Source: Pythium myriotylum (lineage: Eukaryota; Oomycota; Peronosporomycetes; Pythiales; Pythiaceae). From it: a stretch of 64,000 nucleotides of DNA. The notes under the pieces were generated by a model, which worked only from the letters and a program-made list of their open reading frames with translations, searched no databases and was not told where the DNA came from. This document shows, in pieces, positions 1 to 10,700 of this stretch. The stretch is from positions 496,001 to 560,000 of the forward strand of contig JALJCQ010000003.1 of NCBI GenBank assembly GCA_023091665.1, in the 5' to 3' direction. The position numbers were made by a program, and so were the translations under genes. Within the stretch, counting starts at the first letter, position 1; every line of letters starts with the position of its first letter.

Positions 1-2
1 CC

Positions 3-614
3 CACCCACTCTCGACGCTTCCTATCGAGTTCACCGGCTCATGTCCGAGCTTTAACATCAAGCAGTACTGGGAATCGTTCAAGGCCGAAGCGGTGAATGG
101 CTCGTGCGCCCTCGACGTCAATGGCAAGGCCTACAACTTCGCGCAAGTCCACTTCCATGCGCCGTCCGAGCACACGATCGAGGGAAAAGCCATGGATGGC
201 GAGCTCCACTTCGTCCACAAAGCCGCGGACGGCTCGATCGCCGTCGTCGGTCTCTTCATCGAGAAGCGGCATCCGCTGCAGCTTGAGATCAAGACCGATT
301 CGTTTCTCTGTAACTTTCTTAAGGAGCTTAAGCACGTCAACGAGACCCACCCAGTCTCGGCTTCCCTCGGCAGCTTCTTCCCGACGCTCAAATCCTCGAT
401 CCTCCAAGGACGAGTGTTCAACTACCCGGGTAGCCTCACAACTCCCACGTGTTCAGAGAACGTTGAGTGGTGGGTTCTCGAGAAGCCTTTGAGCGTCTCC
501 GAAGCCGAATTTGCCGACATTCACAACGAGCTCAAGCGCATTGGCGCGGCGGATGATGGCAACAACGCCCGGCCGACGCAGCCGCTAAACGGACGCACGA
601 TCACGGTGTACTGA
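3..614 (+). CDS. Alpha-carbonic anhydrase, 5'-truncated by the window edge
   Basis: This is the C-terminal part of a secreted alpha-class carbonic anhydrase (reversible CO2 hydration; Zn enzyme). The frame is open from base 3, so the signal peptide and N-terminal strand lie outside the window. Visible family features are the two-His zinc motif in VHFHAPSEHT, the third zinc His in ELHFVH, and the YPGSLTTPTC segment carrying the gatekeeper Thr. Four Cys match those of the other copies, including the one after YPGSLTTPT. It is more diverged from the 14.9-32.5 kb array than those copies are from one another, and it lies on the plus strand 14 kb away from them. It ends with the family's usual PLNGR..xVY terminus. 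The identification is firm; completeness cannot be judged. Confidence 0.93.
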   Translation, partial: HPLSTLPIEFTGSCPSFNIKQYWESFKAEAVNGSCALDVNGKAYNFAQVHFHAPSEHTIEGKAMDGELHFVHKAADGSIAVVGLFIEKRHPLQLEIKTDSFLCNFLKELKHVNETHPVSASLGSFFPTLKSSILQGRVFNYPGSLTTPTCSENVEWWVLEKPLSVSEAEFADIHNELKRIGAADDGNNARPTQPLNGRTITVY

Positions 615-1679
615 GCCAGTTCAAGTAAGAAAAGGATAGCGCTATAGTTGTGTAAGCTGCGAACAATCCTATATCCTTGTAACAACACCCCTGCAATACT
701 AAGGATGAGAAAATGATCTGTGGCCAGTGAGCGGTTGGAAGTCACAGCCATTCCCGAGCCACGCTTTTGCGGGTCCTGTCCACACGGGCAACAAGCAAAC
801 CACTGCACCCAAGGTCTGTGGCGTGTCGTAGCCACACAACGAAGCAACCACGGCATATCACGTCAACGGCACAGTTACGCTTCTGACAGGGCTCTGGAGA
901 GGTCTCGTTCCGAATGACGTGTGAGCAGATCCACCCGAGCACTCAGCCCCGCTGGCTGGTGATTACGCGCTCGAACTTCGTTATTTCTTTGGCGTTCGTG
1001 GCCTCCTTCGCACTCTTTCCGTGGGCGTCTTCGCTTGAGTTTACGGCTCAAATGCAATCAGCGAAACGTCTAGCGGCCTTTACGCCGTTAGACACTCGTA
1101 GAGTTGCGACGCGGTGCACGCCGCTCTTTAGGATCCCAGATCAGTACGAGGTGCTTAGGTCCGAGTGCTCGTAATCGACGAGTCTTTCGCTGGAGACTCA
1201 ACTCGTGACACTCGACGTCGGACTCATGGCTCGCAATGAGTCGCTGAGCATCTGGCTCCGGAGACCCAGTTGGTCGCGAAACGATCAGTCCGCGACTCTT
1301 CATCTCCACAGTCTCCACTGACATCTGGGCCGGGAAATCTACTGAACAAAGACCAGATACAGTGGTTGTATCGGTCCCCGTAAAGTCGTTGCGTTCCCAA
1401 GTCAACCACCTCAACAAAACACCTGACGCACAGAACGAACGTCCATGGATCGCAAAGCAGTACTTTCCGAGAATGGAATGCCTTCCTGAGTGAGGGAAAG
1501 TTGAAGGTATCCACTATTTTTAAAGCTGAGAAGAGCCGGTGTGGAGAATCTTGTACGTCCTTCGTCGACCGGCTCACACGTGACGCCTGTCCACCTATCT
1601 GCCAGCCGCGCTCACGCGTCAGAACGTTGTCGGACGATCGACGCATCTCACACCAACCCTTCTCAGTTCCGATTCCGCT
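615..1679. other. Intergenic region, nothing recognised
   Basis: About 1 kb between the first CA gene and the MLO-like gene. Only short overlapping open frames on both strands are present, none with a recognisable domain. It presumably holds the CA 3' UTR and the promoter of the next gene. Confidence 0.5.
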
Positions 1680-3821
1680 ATGCCGGGCTCAACGTCGAGC
1701 TCCTATTTTCGCGTGGGCGATAACATCGAGCTATGGCGCGTCGTGCTCTACCTGAGCATCCTTATCATCATCGTTATGATCCTCGAGCAGATCATGCACA
1801 AGACCGAGCACGCGCTCCAAAAGTACCCCAAGTATCATGAAATGCTGACGAAAATTTATCGAGAGTTGATGATTCTCGGATTACTCGGTCTCGGCATCAA
1901 GGTCGTCAAGGAGCTGGGCGTGGTTGACGGCTATGGGAAGAACATCATGGCCTTTCAAGTGGCCGATCTGATCGTGTTCATCTCGGCGTTCGTTTTGATC
2001 ATCCAAGCCATCGCAGTCTTCTCGCTCATGCGAAACAAGAACAAGCAGATGGACCGTGATGAGCTCGTCAACTCGGCCGACCTCATCGAACTCGTGACGG
2101 AGCACCAGGCTGTTGTACGCCAGCAGTCGACGTTTCGCCGCATGTTGCCATGGGGCGTAGTGACAACGATTGGCGGGTCAAAGCATCGCTTCACGACGGC
2201 ACGATTCGAAGAAATGGTGACAGCTCGCACGCTGCGCCACTTCTTCCTGCGCAAGTATGGACTCCCAGAACTCTTCCCGTTCTCCAAGTACTTGCGCCAG
2301 GCCCAGGACAACCAGATCACACACATGATCGATATTGAGATGTCGATGTGGATTTTGCTGATCCTTTTGACTTGGCTGCTCGATGTTTCGACGGTCCTAC
2401 TTGAAGACCTCGATCACCTCGTCGAACGACACGCACTCGTGGCCATGTTCCTAATCTTCGCGTGGGCACTCACGCTTCTCCACGTCCTCGTCGCTTGGTA
2501 TCTGCGCAGTGCTCTCAAGCGGATCCTGGCTGCCGCCGGCTACACATCACGCAAGGATATGGTCACGTGTCTGCAGAAGGTTGCCGCTGATGAGGCTTAC
2601 AACTTGGACAACCAGAAGCCGGATTATGCGCTCGAGATGATGCACCATGTGCAGGAAAGACAAGAGTCCAAGCAACACCTGAAGCACGGCGGAAGCCATG
2701 ACGACAAGGGGCACGGAGGTGGAGGTCATGGAGGAGGTGGTCATGGAGGTGGCCATGGAGGTGGCCACGATGGAGGACACGGAGGTCACGGCGATGGAAA
2801 CTGCTTCAGCCACGACACGGGCTTCCAGGTCCTCGCTATGTTTCTGCGTGGCATGTGCGGGAAGAAGCACCATGCGCACGAAGACGACGATGACGACGAC
2901 GATCATATGCGTCACGATGGTGCTCCTGCCCGCGTGCCGAAGATCAAGATTCGTTTCTTCAACCGACTCGCGATGCACTTTGTTGTCAAGTTTCTCATCA
3001 TGTTGAACGGCTTCTACTTTGCGTTCATGTGCCAGGGTGTGCTGTACGAGATGCCAGAGGTCTACGAGAACTTCGGTGCCGTCGCTGTGATCATGGTGCC
3101 TCTTCCTCTGCTGCTCAATATGTTCTTCTTCCAACCGCAGATCTGCCGCAACTTCGTGAACGTCTCATGTGTTTTCAAAGTGGACGTTCCGACGCTAAGT
3201 GAGGTCATCACGCACTTCAGCGAGTGCGTTGAGCTGCGCGCCGATTTCGTCAACTGTCTCAAGCAGTCAATGCGCGATAACAACCAGACCTTGGAAGAGT
3301 TGCACGAGGCACTAGCAGCGAGGGATCCCGCCCGCACAGGCTTCATCGAACTGGAGGAGCTGCGCCAAGTACTACGCACGTTTGGGTGTCAGATTTCCTT
3401 CTTCCGCTTCAGTGGCATTGCCAAGCTGCTCTTCCGACTCAAGGGAACTCTCGCTGAGTACGGTCAGATCGAAAGGCTGCTGTCACTGGCGGAAGAAGAT
3501 GATCTCAACAAGAGCGCCATCTACGTCGCCGGTGAAGACGTTGTGGAGAGACACTCGGGGTTCCCTCGTTACGTCAATGTGATCATGGCTGAGGAGACCG
3601 AGGTCCACCGCCGTGGATCCATCGCCCATTACAGTCACACGGACGTCTCGCTGCTTGAGAGCGGGACGTTCCAGTCGAAGAAGAAGATCCAGACGAGCTT
3701 TGGCCTTCCTCGCGTCAGCACGAGCCACCAGCCACAGCTCACGCCGCTCGAAGGCCCACACTTCGCCGTGACGCCAACCGACGCAGTGTATCACACCATC
3801 GACAAGAAGACCGGGTTGTGA
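1680..3821 (+). CDS. MLO-like seven-transmembrane protein with His-rich loop and EF-hand-like motif
   Basis: Single-exon gene, 713 aa. Hydrophobic segments near residues 17-38, 62-78, 94-117, 221-244, 252-275, 431-456 and 464-484 give a seven-helix topology. KIYRELMILGLLGLGIK (58-74) matches the MLO-family signature (K.ELMLLGFISLLL in plants), and FPFSKYLRQAQDNQ (199-212) matches the MLO FxFHKY..R..E/D loop. The long loop between helices 5 and 6 carries a Gly/His-rich stretch (335-379) and a run of seven Asp (402-408), suggesting metal binding. The C-terminal tail has an EF-hand-like loop, D549 to E560 (D.A.T G.I...E), which is degenerate at positions 3 and 5. A paralogue lies at 45.6-47.9 kb. 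MLO proteins in plants are membrane proteins linked to Ca2+ signalling; the role here is not known. The start is the first ATG of the frame. Confidence 0.75.
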   Translation: MPGSTSSSYFRVGDNIELWRVVLYLSILIIIVMILEQIMHKTEHALQKYPKYHEMLTKIYRELMILGLLGLGIKVVKELGVVDGYGKNIMAFQVADLIVFISAFVLIIQAIAVFSLMRNKNKQMDRDELVNSADLIELVTEHQAVVRQQSTFRRMLPWGVVTTIGGSKHRFTTARFEEMVTARTLRHFFLRKYGLPELFPFSKYLRQAQDNQITHMIDIEMSMWILLILLTWLLDVSTVLLEDLDHLVERHALVAMFLIFAWALTLLHVLVAWYLRSALKRILAAAGYTSRKDMVTCLQKVAADEAYNLDNQKPDYALEMMHHVQERQESKQHLKHGGSHDDKGHGGGGHGGGGHGGGHGGGHDGGHGGHGDGNCFSHDTGFQVLAMFLRGMCGKKHHAHEDDDDDDDHMRHDGAPARVPKIKIRFFNRLAMHFVVKFLIMLNGFYFAFMCQGVLYEMPEVYENFGAVAVIMVPLPLLLNMFFFQPQICRNFVNVSCVFKVDVPTLSEVITHFSECVELRADFVNCLKQSMRDNNQTLEELHEALAARDPARTGFIELEELRQVLRTFGCQISFFRFSGIAKLLFRLKGTLAEYGQIERLLSLAEEDDLNKSAIYVAGEDVVERHSGFPRYVNVIMAEETEVHRRGSIAHYSHTDVSLLESGTFQSKKKIQTSFGLPRVSTSHQPQLTPLEGPHFAVTPTDAVYHTIDKKTGL

Positions 3822-4705
3822 TTTTTTATTTTTTTGCTGTTAATGTCTAGTGATTAACTCGTATAAACCGCGTCCACGCGGAGGCTAGAACTTGAAGAAC
3901 TCGATAATATAATGCGCATAGCAGTCGTTTCATGTACCTTCGAATAGCAACGTCAATAGGCAGCAGCACGCTGTGAAAGGGCTTAGTGGTTTCATTGTGC
4001 AGTACACGTGATGATCCTCGCGTCCCTTCGGTCCATCAGTGGCGACGGAAAATATGGCTTCTACGCCATTTTTTTACATTCGGGCAAACGCTTGAACCTG
4101 AACTTCAAGCCTTCTGGCGATGATGACGACAGAAGGGGGGTCTTCTATGCAGTAGCGTAGATTCCGACGTCATCAACTCCCTTTCTCTAAGCATCGTTGT
4201 GATCTAAAGCATCAAACCCCACCAGGCTGCCCCCAATTCTGAACTACAGAGGTGTTTTTCTCTCACTTCTTTCTCACTTTCTCTGGAATATAAGCCGCAG
4301 GATTGACGGTGGGTGCGAAGAACTGTCGTTAAGTGACGTGAGATTCTTACGCGCCGATGGATGATGTTGGCATAGAACCAAAATGCCTTTTTGCAAAAAA
4401 AAAAAAAAAAAGGAAGAGAGGTGCAAGTGTGTAGGAGCGTCAAACATGACTAGTGTTCTTTCGGCAGCTCGCTTTGGGGGACAAAAGATCTATTGCGAAG
4501 CTTAACCTAAGGAATGCAACTGAGCGTGCTAATAGCACGCTCGCCCAGGAGTGGAGGGTGGGTCGACACTGCTAGATAAAGATGCTTGGTGGCGCAGGAG
4601 AATCGAAGGTGAGGATGGGATGAGAACCGAGGCACCCCACGCTCGTAGCCAAACGTTGAATATCCGCGACCGGAAATAACCATGGCGAAAGCAATAACCA
4701 AATAC
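3822..4705. other. Intergenic region with A17 tract
   Basis: Between two convergent genes. It contains a 17-A run at 4395-4411 and no supported coding sequence. Confidence 0.5.
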
Positions 4706-7700
4706 TTATGCAGCAGTGCTCATGTGGCCGTGGACAACGCAGCTGGAAGAAATGTCGTCGTCGACCACCTCGGGTCGATGCCGATCTGCTTTTGGTTTTA
4801 TTCGACTTTGCTTCTGGTCGCTGAAAAGCCGATCCAGGTCAATTGAGCGTTTCCTCGTTTTCGATTTCGCACGTTCCGAGTCATCTACATCATCATCTTG
4901 ACTTTCGCCGTCACTGCTGAATAGCACGTCGTCGCAATCCTCCAGGGCCGCGAACGTTAACTGCTGTTGTGTCTGCTCCCTTCCCGTCATCTCTTGTTTT
5001 ATCTCCATTGAAAAGCCAAATGTTCTCTCAGCCTTCTTGAAAATACGACGGACTTCTCGCTCCAACGCAGCCTCATCATGTTCAGCATCTTCTGCTGCTA
5101 CATCCTCCATCGACTCATCGTCGAGGTTAGCTAGGGTACGTCGAACGCTACCGTTCGCATCCAGATAGTTCCCAAGCCAGTCGTTCACCCACGATACTTG
5201 CTGTGCAATATCCTGATTGTCTTGGAAATATCGCTGGAGTCGCGGCGCTGATGAACCTCGTGTGACGACAAACTCTACCAGCAAGAATGCGTATTCATGC
5301 AGGGTGCGGTGATCACGATAATAAGCTGCTGCCTCCAGTAGACCACTAGTTGGCGAGAATATGTGTTGGTGAAAAGACGGAAAGCTGTTAGAATCGGCGG
5401 CATGGCCTTCCACATCGAGCAGCGCACCAAACATGCGAAGCAACTGGTCAAGGTGAGTTGACTTCAACTCTTCCAATACCGCGAGCAGCACTGACACTAA
5501 CTTTTCGGTCTGGATTCTTGTGAACTGATGTCGGATGATGTGGACTAGAAAAGGTGTCAGCGATTCGTCGAACTCGAACACTAGCAAGTTCTTTAGCACG
5601 CTTTGCTTCATCAGCAGCCGTGGGTCTTCGAGAAGTATGCCCGTTGAAGATTCGAGTGACGTCACCAGCTCGGTGAAGAGCTGTCGCTCTGCACTAAAAG
5701 TACAAGACCTGACTCGGCTCGTCAGTGGAGCCATCCCTGACCCCTTCGATCGGCGCGGCGAGTCACTATCTTGCAAGCCGAATAAAAAGCGGTCCATCAA
5801 TCCGGAATACTTCAGGAGGACATCTCTTAGAGTTTCATTGGCTGCACAATCTTTCAGGAAACTCGCAAGAAGTGTAATACCATGAATAATGGATCCTTGT
5901 GGAATGGGAAAATGGGTTCTTGTTGCTGGATCTTCGATCTCGATGTCGTCCCTTTCATAAAAGAGCTCACAGAGACTACGCAAGAAAATCGCAGCAGGGC
6001 TACGCTCGTCTCCGCTGGGACTGTTAGTTACGACATAACTTAGCGCCTTGGTTAACGTTGAGAAGCAGTTTTGCACAAATCCCATTCGCTTGTCACAGAA
6101 AATAAGTATGTCGAAAAAGAGAGACCGTCGCACGAGCTTTGGATCCGACTTCGTGGGTAATGGGCAACTTGTCGTCACCCTCCTGAGCAACCACTCACAC
6201 AGGAGGAGTTTCTTATCCACACCTCCTCTTTCGTCCAACCAATTCTCAACAGCTGAAAGAAGCGATGCGATCTTTGACTCTTCATCACTGTTCAGCAGAC
6301 CCGAGATAGCGAACACATGCTGGCACACAAGTGACATTGCAGTTAGATCAGCTTCATCCTTCATCAGCATTTGATCGAGGAGGTCGTTGCCAGCCGAAAA
6401 AGTTGAACCGGACTTTAAACACCCTTCCACGTCGTCGCTCTCAGGAGTTTCATTAGCACTCCACTTAAGACTTACCTCCACCATTCTTTTCAGAAACTCT
6501 AAGTGATCCTTCGACACAACGTTCACGATGTGGTGTAGCTCGTGGTTCTCACATAATGCATCTTCATGTTGTTGTTGTACACTAAGGGGTGTCTTTTCCC
6601 ACACGATTGACGCTACATCAAGATTCTTTGCAGTTGGTTGTCGTTGCTCGTAGACCAGCATGTAGGCACTCCGCTTTTTGCGCTGGACGACCGGAACGTA
6701 AGCGCGTGAACCATGATCCCACTTTTGCGTGACCTCTTCACCGCCGAAGCACTCATCACCCATCGTCGATATATCAAACGGCTTCACAGATTGGTCATTG
6801 AACTCGAACCAACTCCCCGTGTCGTCAGCATCTTTTGCTGATCGATTCTTGATGAACGAATAGTAGTGCCCCATATCAGACGAACCCGAATGCACCACAA
6901 TACCAACTAGGTCATACATCATTGTGGGTTTTGATGCAGAACTGCCGATCTTCTCTGTCGAGAAGGCTTCACTTGTATACGGAAACATGTCGATTTCTTC
7001 TGGGAATGCCATATAGTCGTGGATTTTAATCTTCTCCATCGTGTCGAAATCGAATTCAAAACGCTTCAAGTGACATACGAGAGTGCGTGGTAGTGTTTTA
7101 ATGCACACACGCTTGGTAGCACTAACTTTTTTCTTGGCTTGTTCACAATAGTACGCATTGTCGCCTTCCAGTGTTTCTCCTTGAACATAGAGGGCAAGTG
7201 ATTCAGGCAAATGCTGTTTTTGAGAAATATCCAAGCTCAGGGCAAAAAACTTCTCTTCACGCTCAGATAAATGTCCATGTTCAGTTACAATCTGGTTCAC
7301 GAGGACGCCGCCAAAACACTCGTCCAAGAATGTCAGTGGTTCATTGTTGATCAGTCCACTGTTTGAGAGAAGGCATGTCTCGACACGATCCAACAATAGG
7401 CAAAAGAACTCGTCGGCGTCCATCTGAACATTTAGATCTGTTGGGTTTCCGTCCATATCGCGGTGAGAGAGCGCAAAATCTGACGGATCCAACGCCTTTC
7501 GATGAGTGGAAGCCAGTGATACGAACAACTTCTGTAGCTCTGCAAGCTCAGCGCCCCATTCTGAGCTCGTCGCGGTTAGGTCGATAGACAGCAGGCCACT
7601 TCGAAACGCAGGCATCATAAAGAGCTGCTGCATCAGCGAGTTCATGTAACAGACACAGCCCGGATTAATCAGTCCAGCAAATCGTTCATCACAAATCGCA

Positions 7701-10700
7701 CGATCTTGGAGCTCGTCCTCCGGGCGAAAACTCCACGGTCTCCCCATTGCAAGTAGCCTGTTTTGAACTCGGGCGTAGTGCTGGTAGAGCAATCGAAGAA
7801 GATGTGACAATAAATCACTCCGTTGTGAAGAAGACTCAAAAATGAGCGCATTTAGCACCTCTTGGGTAGCTCGTCGGGTCTCCGCATCTCCCAATATGCA
7901 GGTTACGCTACTGTTTTCACACGTGAGCCACAAAACATGGTGGCTTAGGAGGCGAATAATCCATGGTACATTCGATTGTTCAGAGTTTGACGACTCTGTG
8001 TGGTAGGCAAGGATGATGTCACGCAACTTGTCTGATTGAGATCCGAGCGCAGCAATCACTCGTAGCAGACTAGGAAGCACCGTCTCAGAGTCAGCTTGGC
8101 CAGATCCTACCAGACTTGCCACTTTGGATAGTAGCACTGCCAGGACAGAGGATTCAATGACCCAGTCGGTCACACCCGAGACGTTCGAAGACAGCTGCAC
8201 AACCAATCGCGATAAATCTGCGTGTCCGTCCGTGATCTCGTCGTCGCACAAGATCGACAATGAAGACTTCAGAAGCTCCGTGAGAAACAGGTGCCCTGAT
8301 GGATGTGAAGTCAAAGGGGCTATGAGTGCAGCGATGGACTCGTTCGCTTTCTCCCGTGAAAAATTTCGAGTGGTCGTAAGCGCAACGCGCAACCACTTTG
8401 TAATACCATCACCCTCCAATCTCGTGAGCTCAGCCATAGCAAGGGACGGGTTGTGTGGAAGGAATGCACAGAACATTTGCGTCGCATACAATGATAGCAC
8501 CTCTGAATCTCCGTTGTGGCCGAGACTTGCCTTGTACATCTCGGTGGCTTGAGCAAACACAAACTTGACAGACTCTCCTGACCCCGGAAACACCATTGGC
8601 AGTGTCGAGTGCAATAGACGCGAATCAAATGGGGATGATGGCTTGACGTTTGTCAGTGAGTACTGAAGCCGTCCAAAGTACGCTAGTATCCGAGCAATCG
8701 TTCCGACACAAGAGACGTTGGTTGATGACTTCTGTTCTTGTGACAGGATTGTTTCCAGAAGACTGATTAGATATTGCAAACCTCCCAATCGAAGAAACCG
8801 CTCGCGCCATTGGCGCTTCACAGAATCTTCCGCCTGTCTCTCGCCTTCTACAATTTGTTGTGGTGATAAAAGTAACGCCTCCACCAGCCTAAGTGCGTAG
8901 AGTAATCGGAAAGGGCAACGAGAATCCAGCAGTACCGGCCATTCGACATCTCTGTTCGACGCTGGTCGCAGCCGCACCATTGCCTTCAAGACGTTGCTAC
9001 TTATTGGCAATTGGCACAGCAAACCCCACGCACGCTTGCACGTTGCGTCCTCGTGTGACTGAGTCAGTCCAAAAAGCGAGTCAAAGAATCCAGGCCAGTT
9101 CACCAGTAGTTGTGAAACAGGTAGAAGCATCTGTTTCGACGGACTCAGCCTTTCGGATTCGTCGAGATCTTGAATTACAATCTCGAGACCCTCGGATGCC
9201 AGTGTTCCTGTTTCATGGAACCACTTCAAATTCGGCCTTGTTTGCACAGATGGTGACGTCGTTATTTGAGTGGGCCGCAAGTTTCCAACGACAGAAGTGT
9301 CTATGGATAGACGTCGCTCGCTTGTTGGAATCTCAATGCACAGTTCGCCGCGGCGCATTACACCCTCGGGCATCAGCATCCTTCCATCCTGATGAGCGTC
9401 TTGGTTTTCTAGCTCTGGCGATCCGGATTCATTATCGTACTCATCTTGAATCGCTTCGAGTAGAGCATGGTGTTGCTTGAAGTTCCAACTTGGTCGTCGT
9501 GGTCCATTATGCATCATCGTCGGAGTCCCATTCTCATTGATTGGAGGATAAACAATATCTTTCAGCGGAGATGGATATGCATCAAGGAGCTGTAATTTCT
9601 GATCCAGACTGTCCAGTGCAAACTGGCTCATTTGAGTTTCATGGTCTTGAAGGGACGGACTCGTCTCAACGCCACCCTTGTTTTTTACTCCGAGTTGATT
9701 CGCATCGAGAAAATAGCGAAGACAGTCGAGAGATCGATTTTGGATAGATGCGGCAGCTTCGTTTTGCCTTGAATCCCTTTCTTGTAAATTTCGAATACAC
9801 CGATCTAAGAAGTCGCGCTTTCTTTGATAAGCAAACTCAGAACCTTCGAGGGAAGGCATCATATCTAGGTGACACCGAGCAAGGAGGGTGATAGCTTCTT
9901 CGGCGACAAGTTGATCCCCCGCTGTCAAAGCAAAATGCCAGAGGCTATCAAAACCCACGACAGGTTCCCCCGTAAGTAAATCGCTGACTTCTTCACCATC
10001 TTCATCTGCGTCATCATCGTTGTCGTCGATAGCAGCACCTTCAGAAGAGTACGCAGCTATTCCCTTATTGATTATGTTCACCTTGCGAAACAAATGATGA
10101 AAGCACGACAAGGCCGACATACTGGTTGCTTTCGCATCGAGCGACAGGAACTTCGTTTGGAGCAGCTGTTCTGCAGCGTCTGTATCGAGCAAACGCCGGC
10201 CTGGATTTGACTCGTCACCGAGTTTCGTTCTAAAGCAATACTCGATCCACTGGAAACATAGCGAAGATGCTTCATCGTGGTTTGGCGAGTTGTCTATGCA
10301 CACATCCCACGTACTCATAACCGTATCAAGAGCCGAGTATGTTGCTCGTGACGTTTTTGCTATAATCATGCAGGCACGCAACGCGAGCAGGCGTTCGCGG
10401 ATGCCATGAATGTGAGCATCTGCTTCAACCTGTTTGGAATCTTCAAGGGTCATCTCTCTGAACTTTCTCTCAAAGATGGCGATTTCGTCCAACACGACAG
10501 GGACGAGACGATCGGCAATAGTTCTCTGAACAGCGACACCACGCTCTCTGTTAATAGAGCCTATTTTCTCCAGGAGGCGAAGTGATACTGAGGCCGATGA
10601 GTCGTTCGCTTCAATGCTATTGATACAGAGTTGAACGAGGTCGTTCACGAGACCCGTATCGAAGGAGTTGTCCTCATCCATGTTGTAGTTGAGTAGTGTG

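Noticed and set aside
914..1174. 86-codon frame with a hydrophobic stretch resembling a secreted protein
   Set aside because: The hydrophobic part starts too far from the Met for a normal signal peptide, there is no RXLR or other effector motif, and no homologous neighbour.
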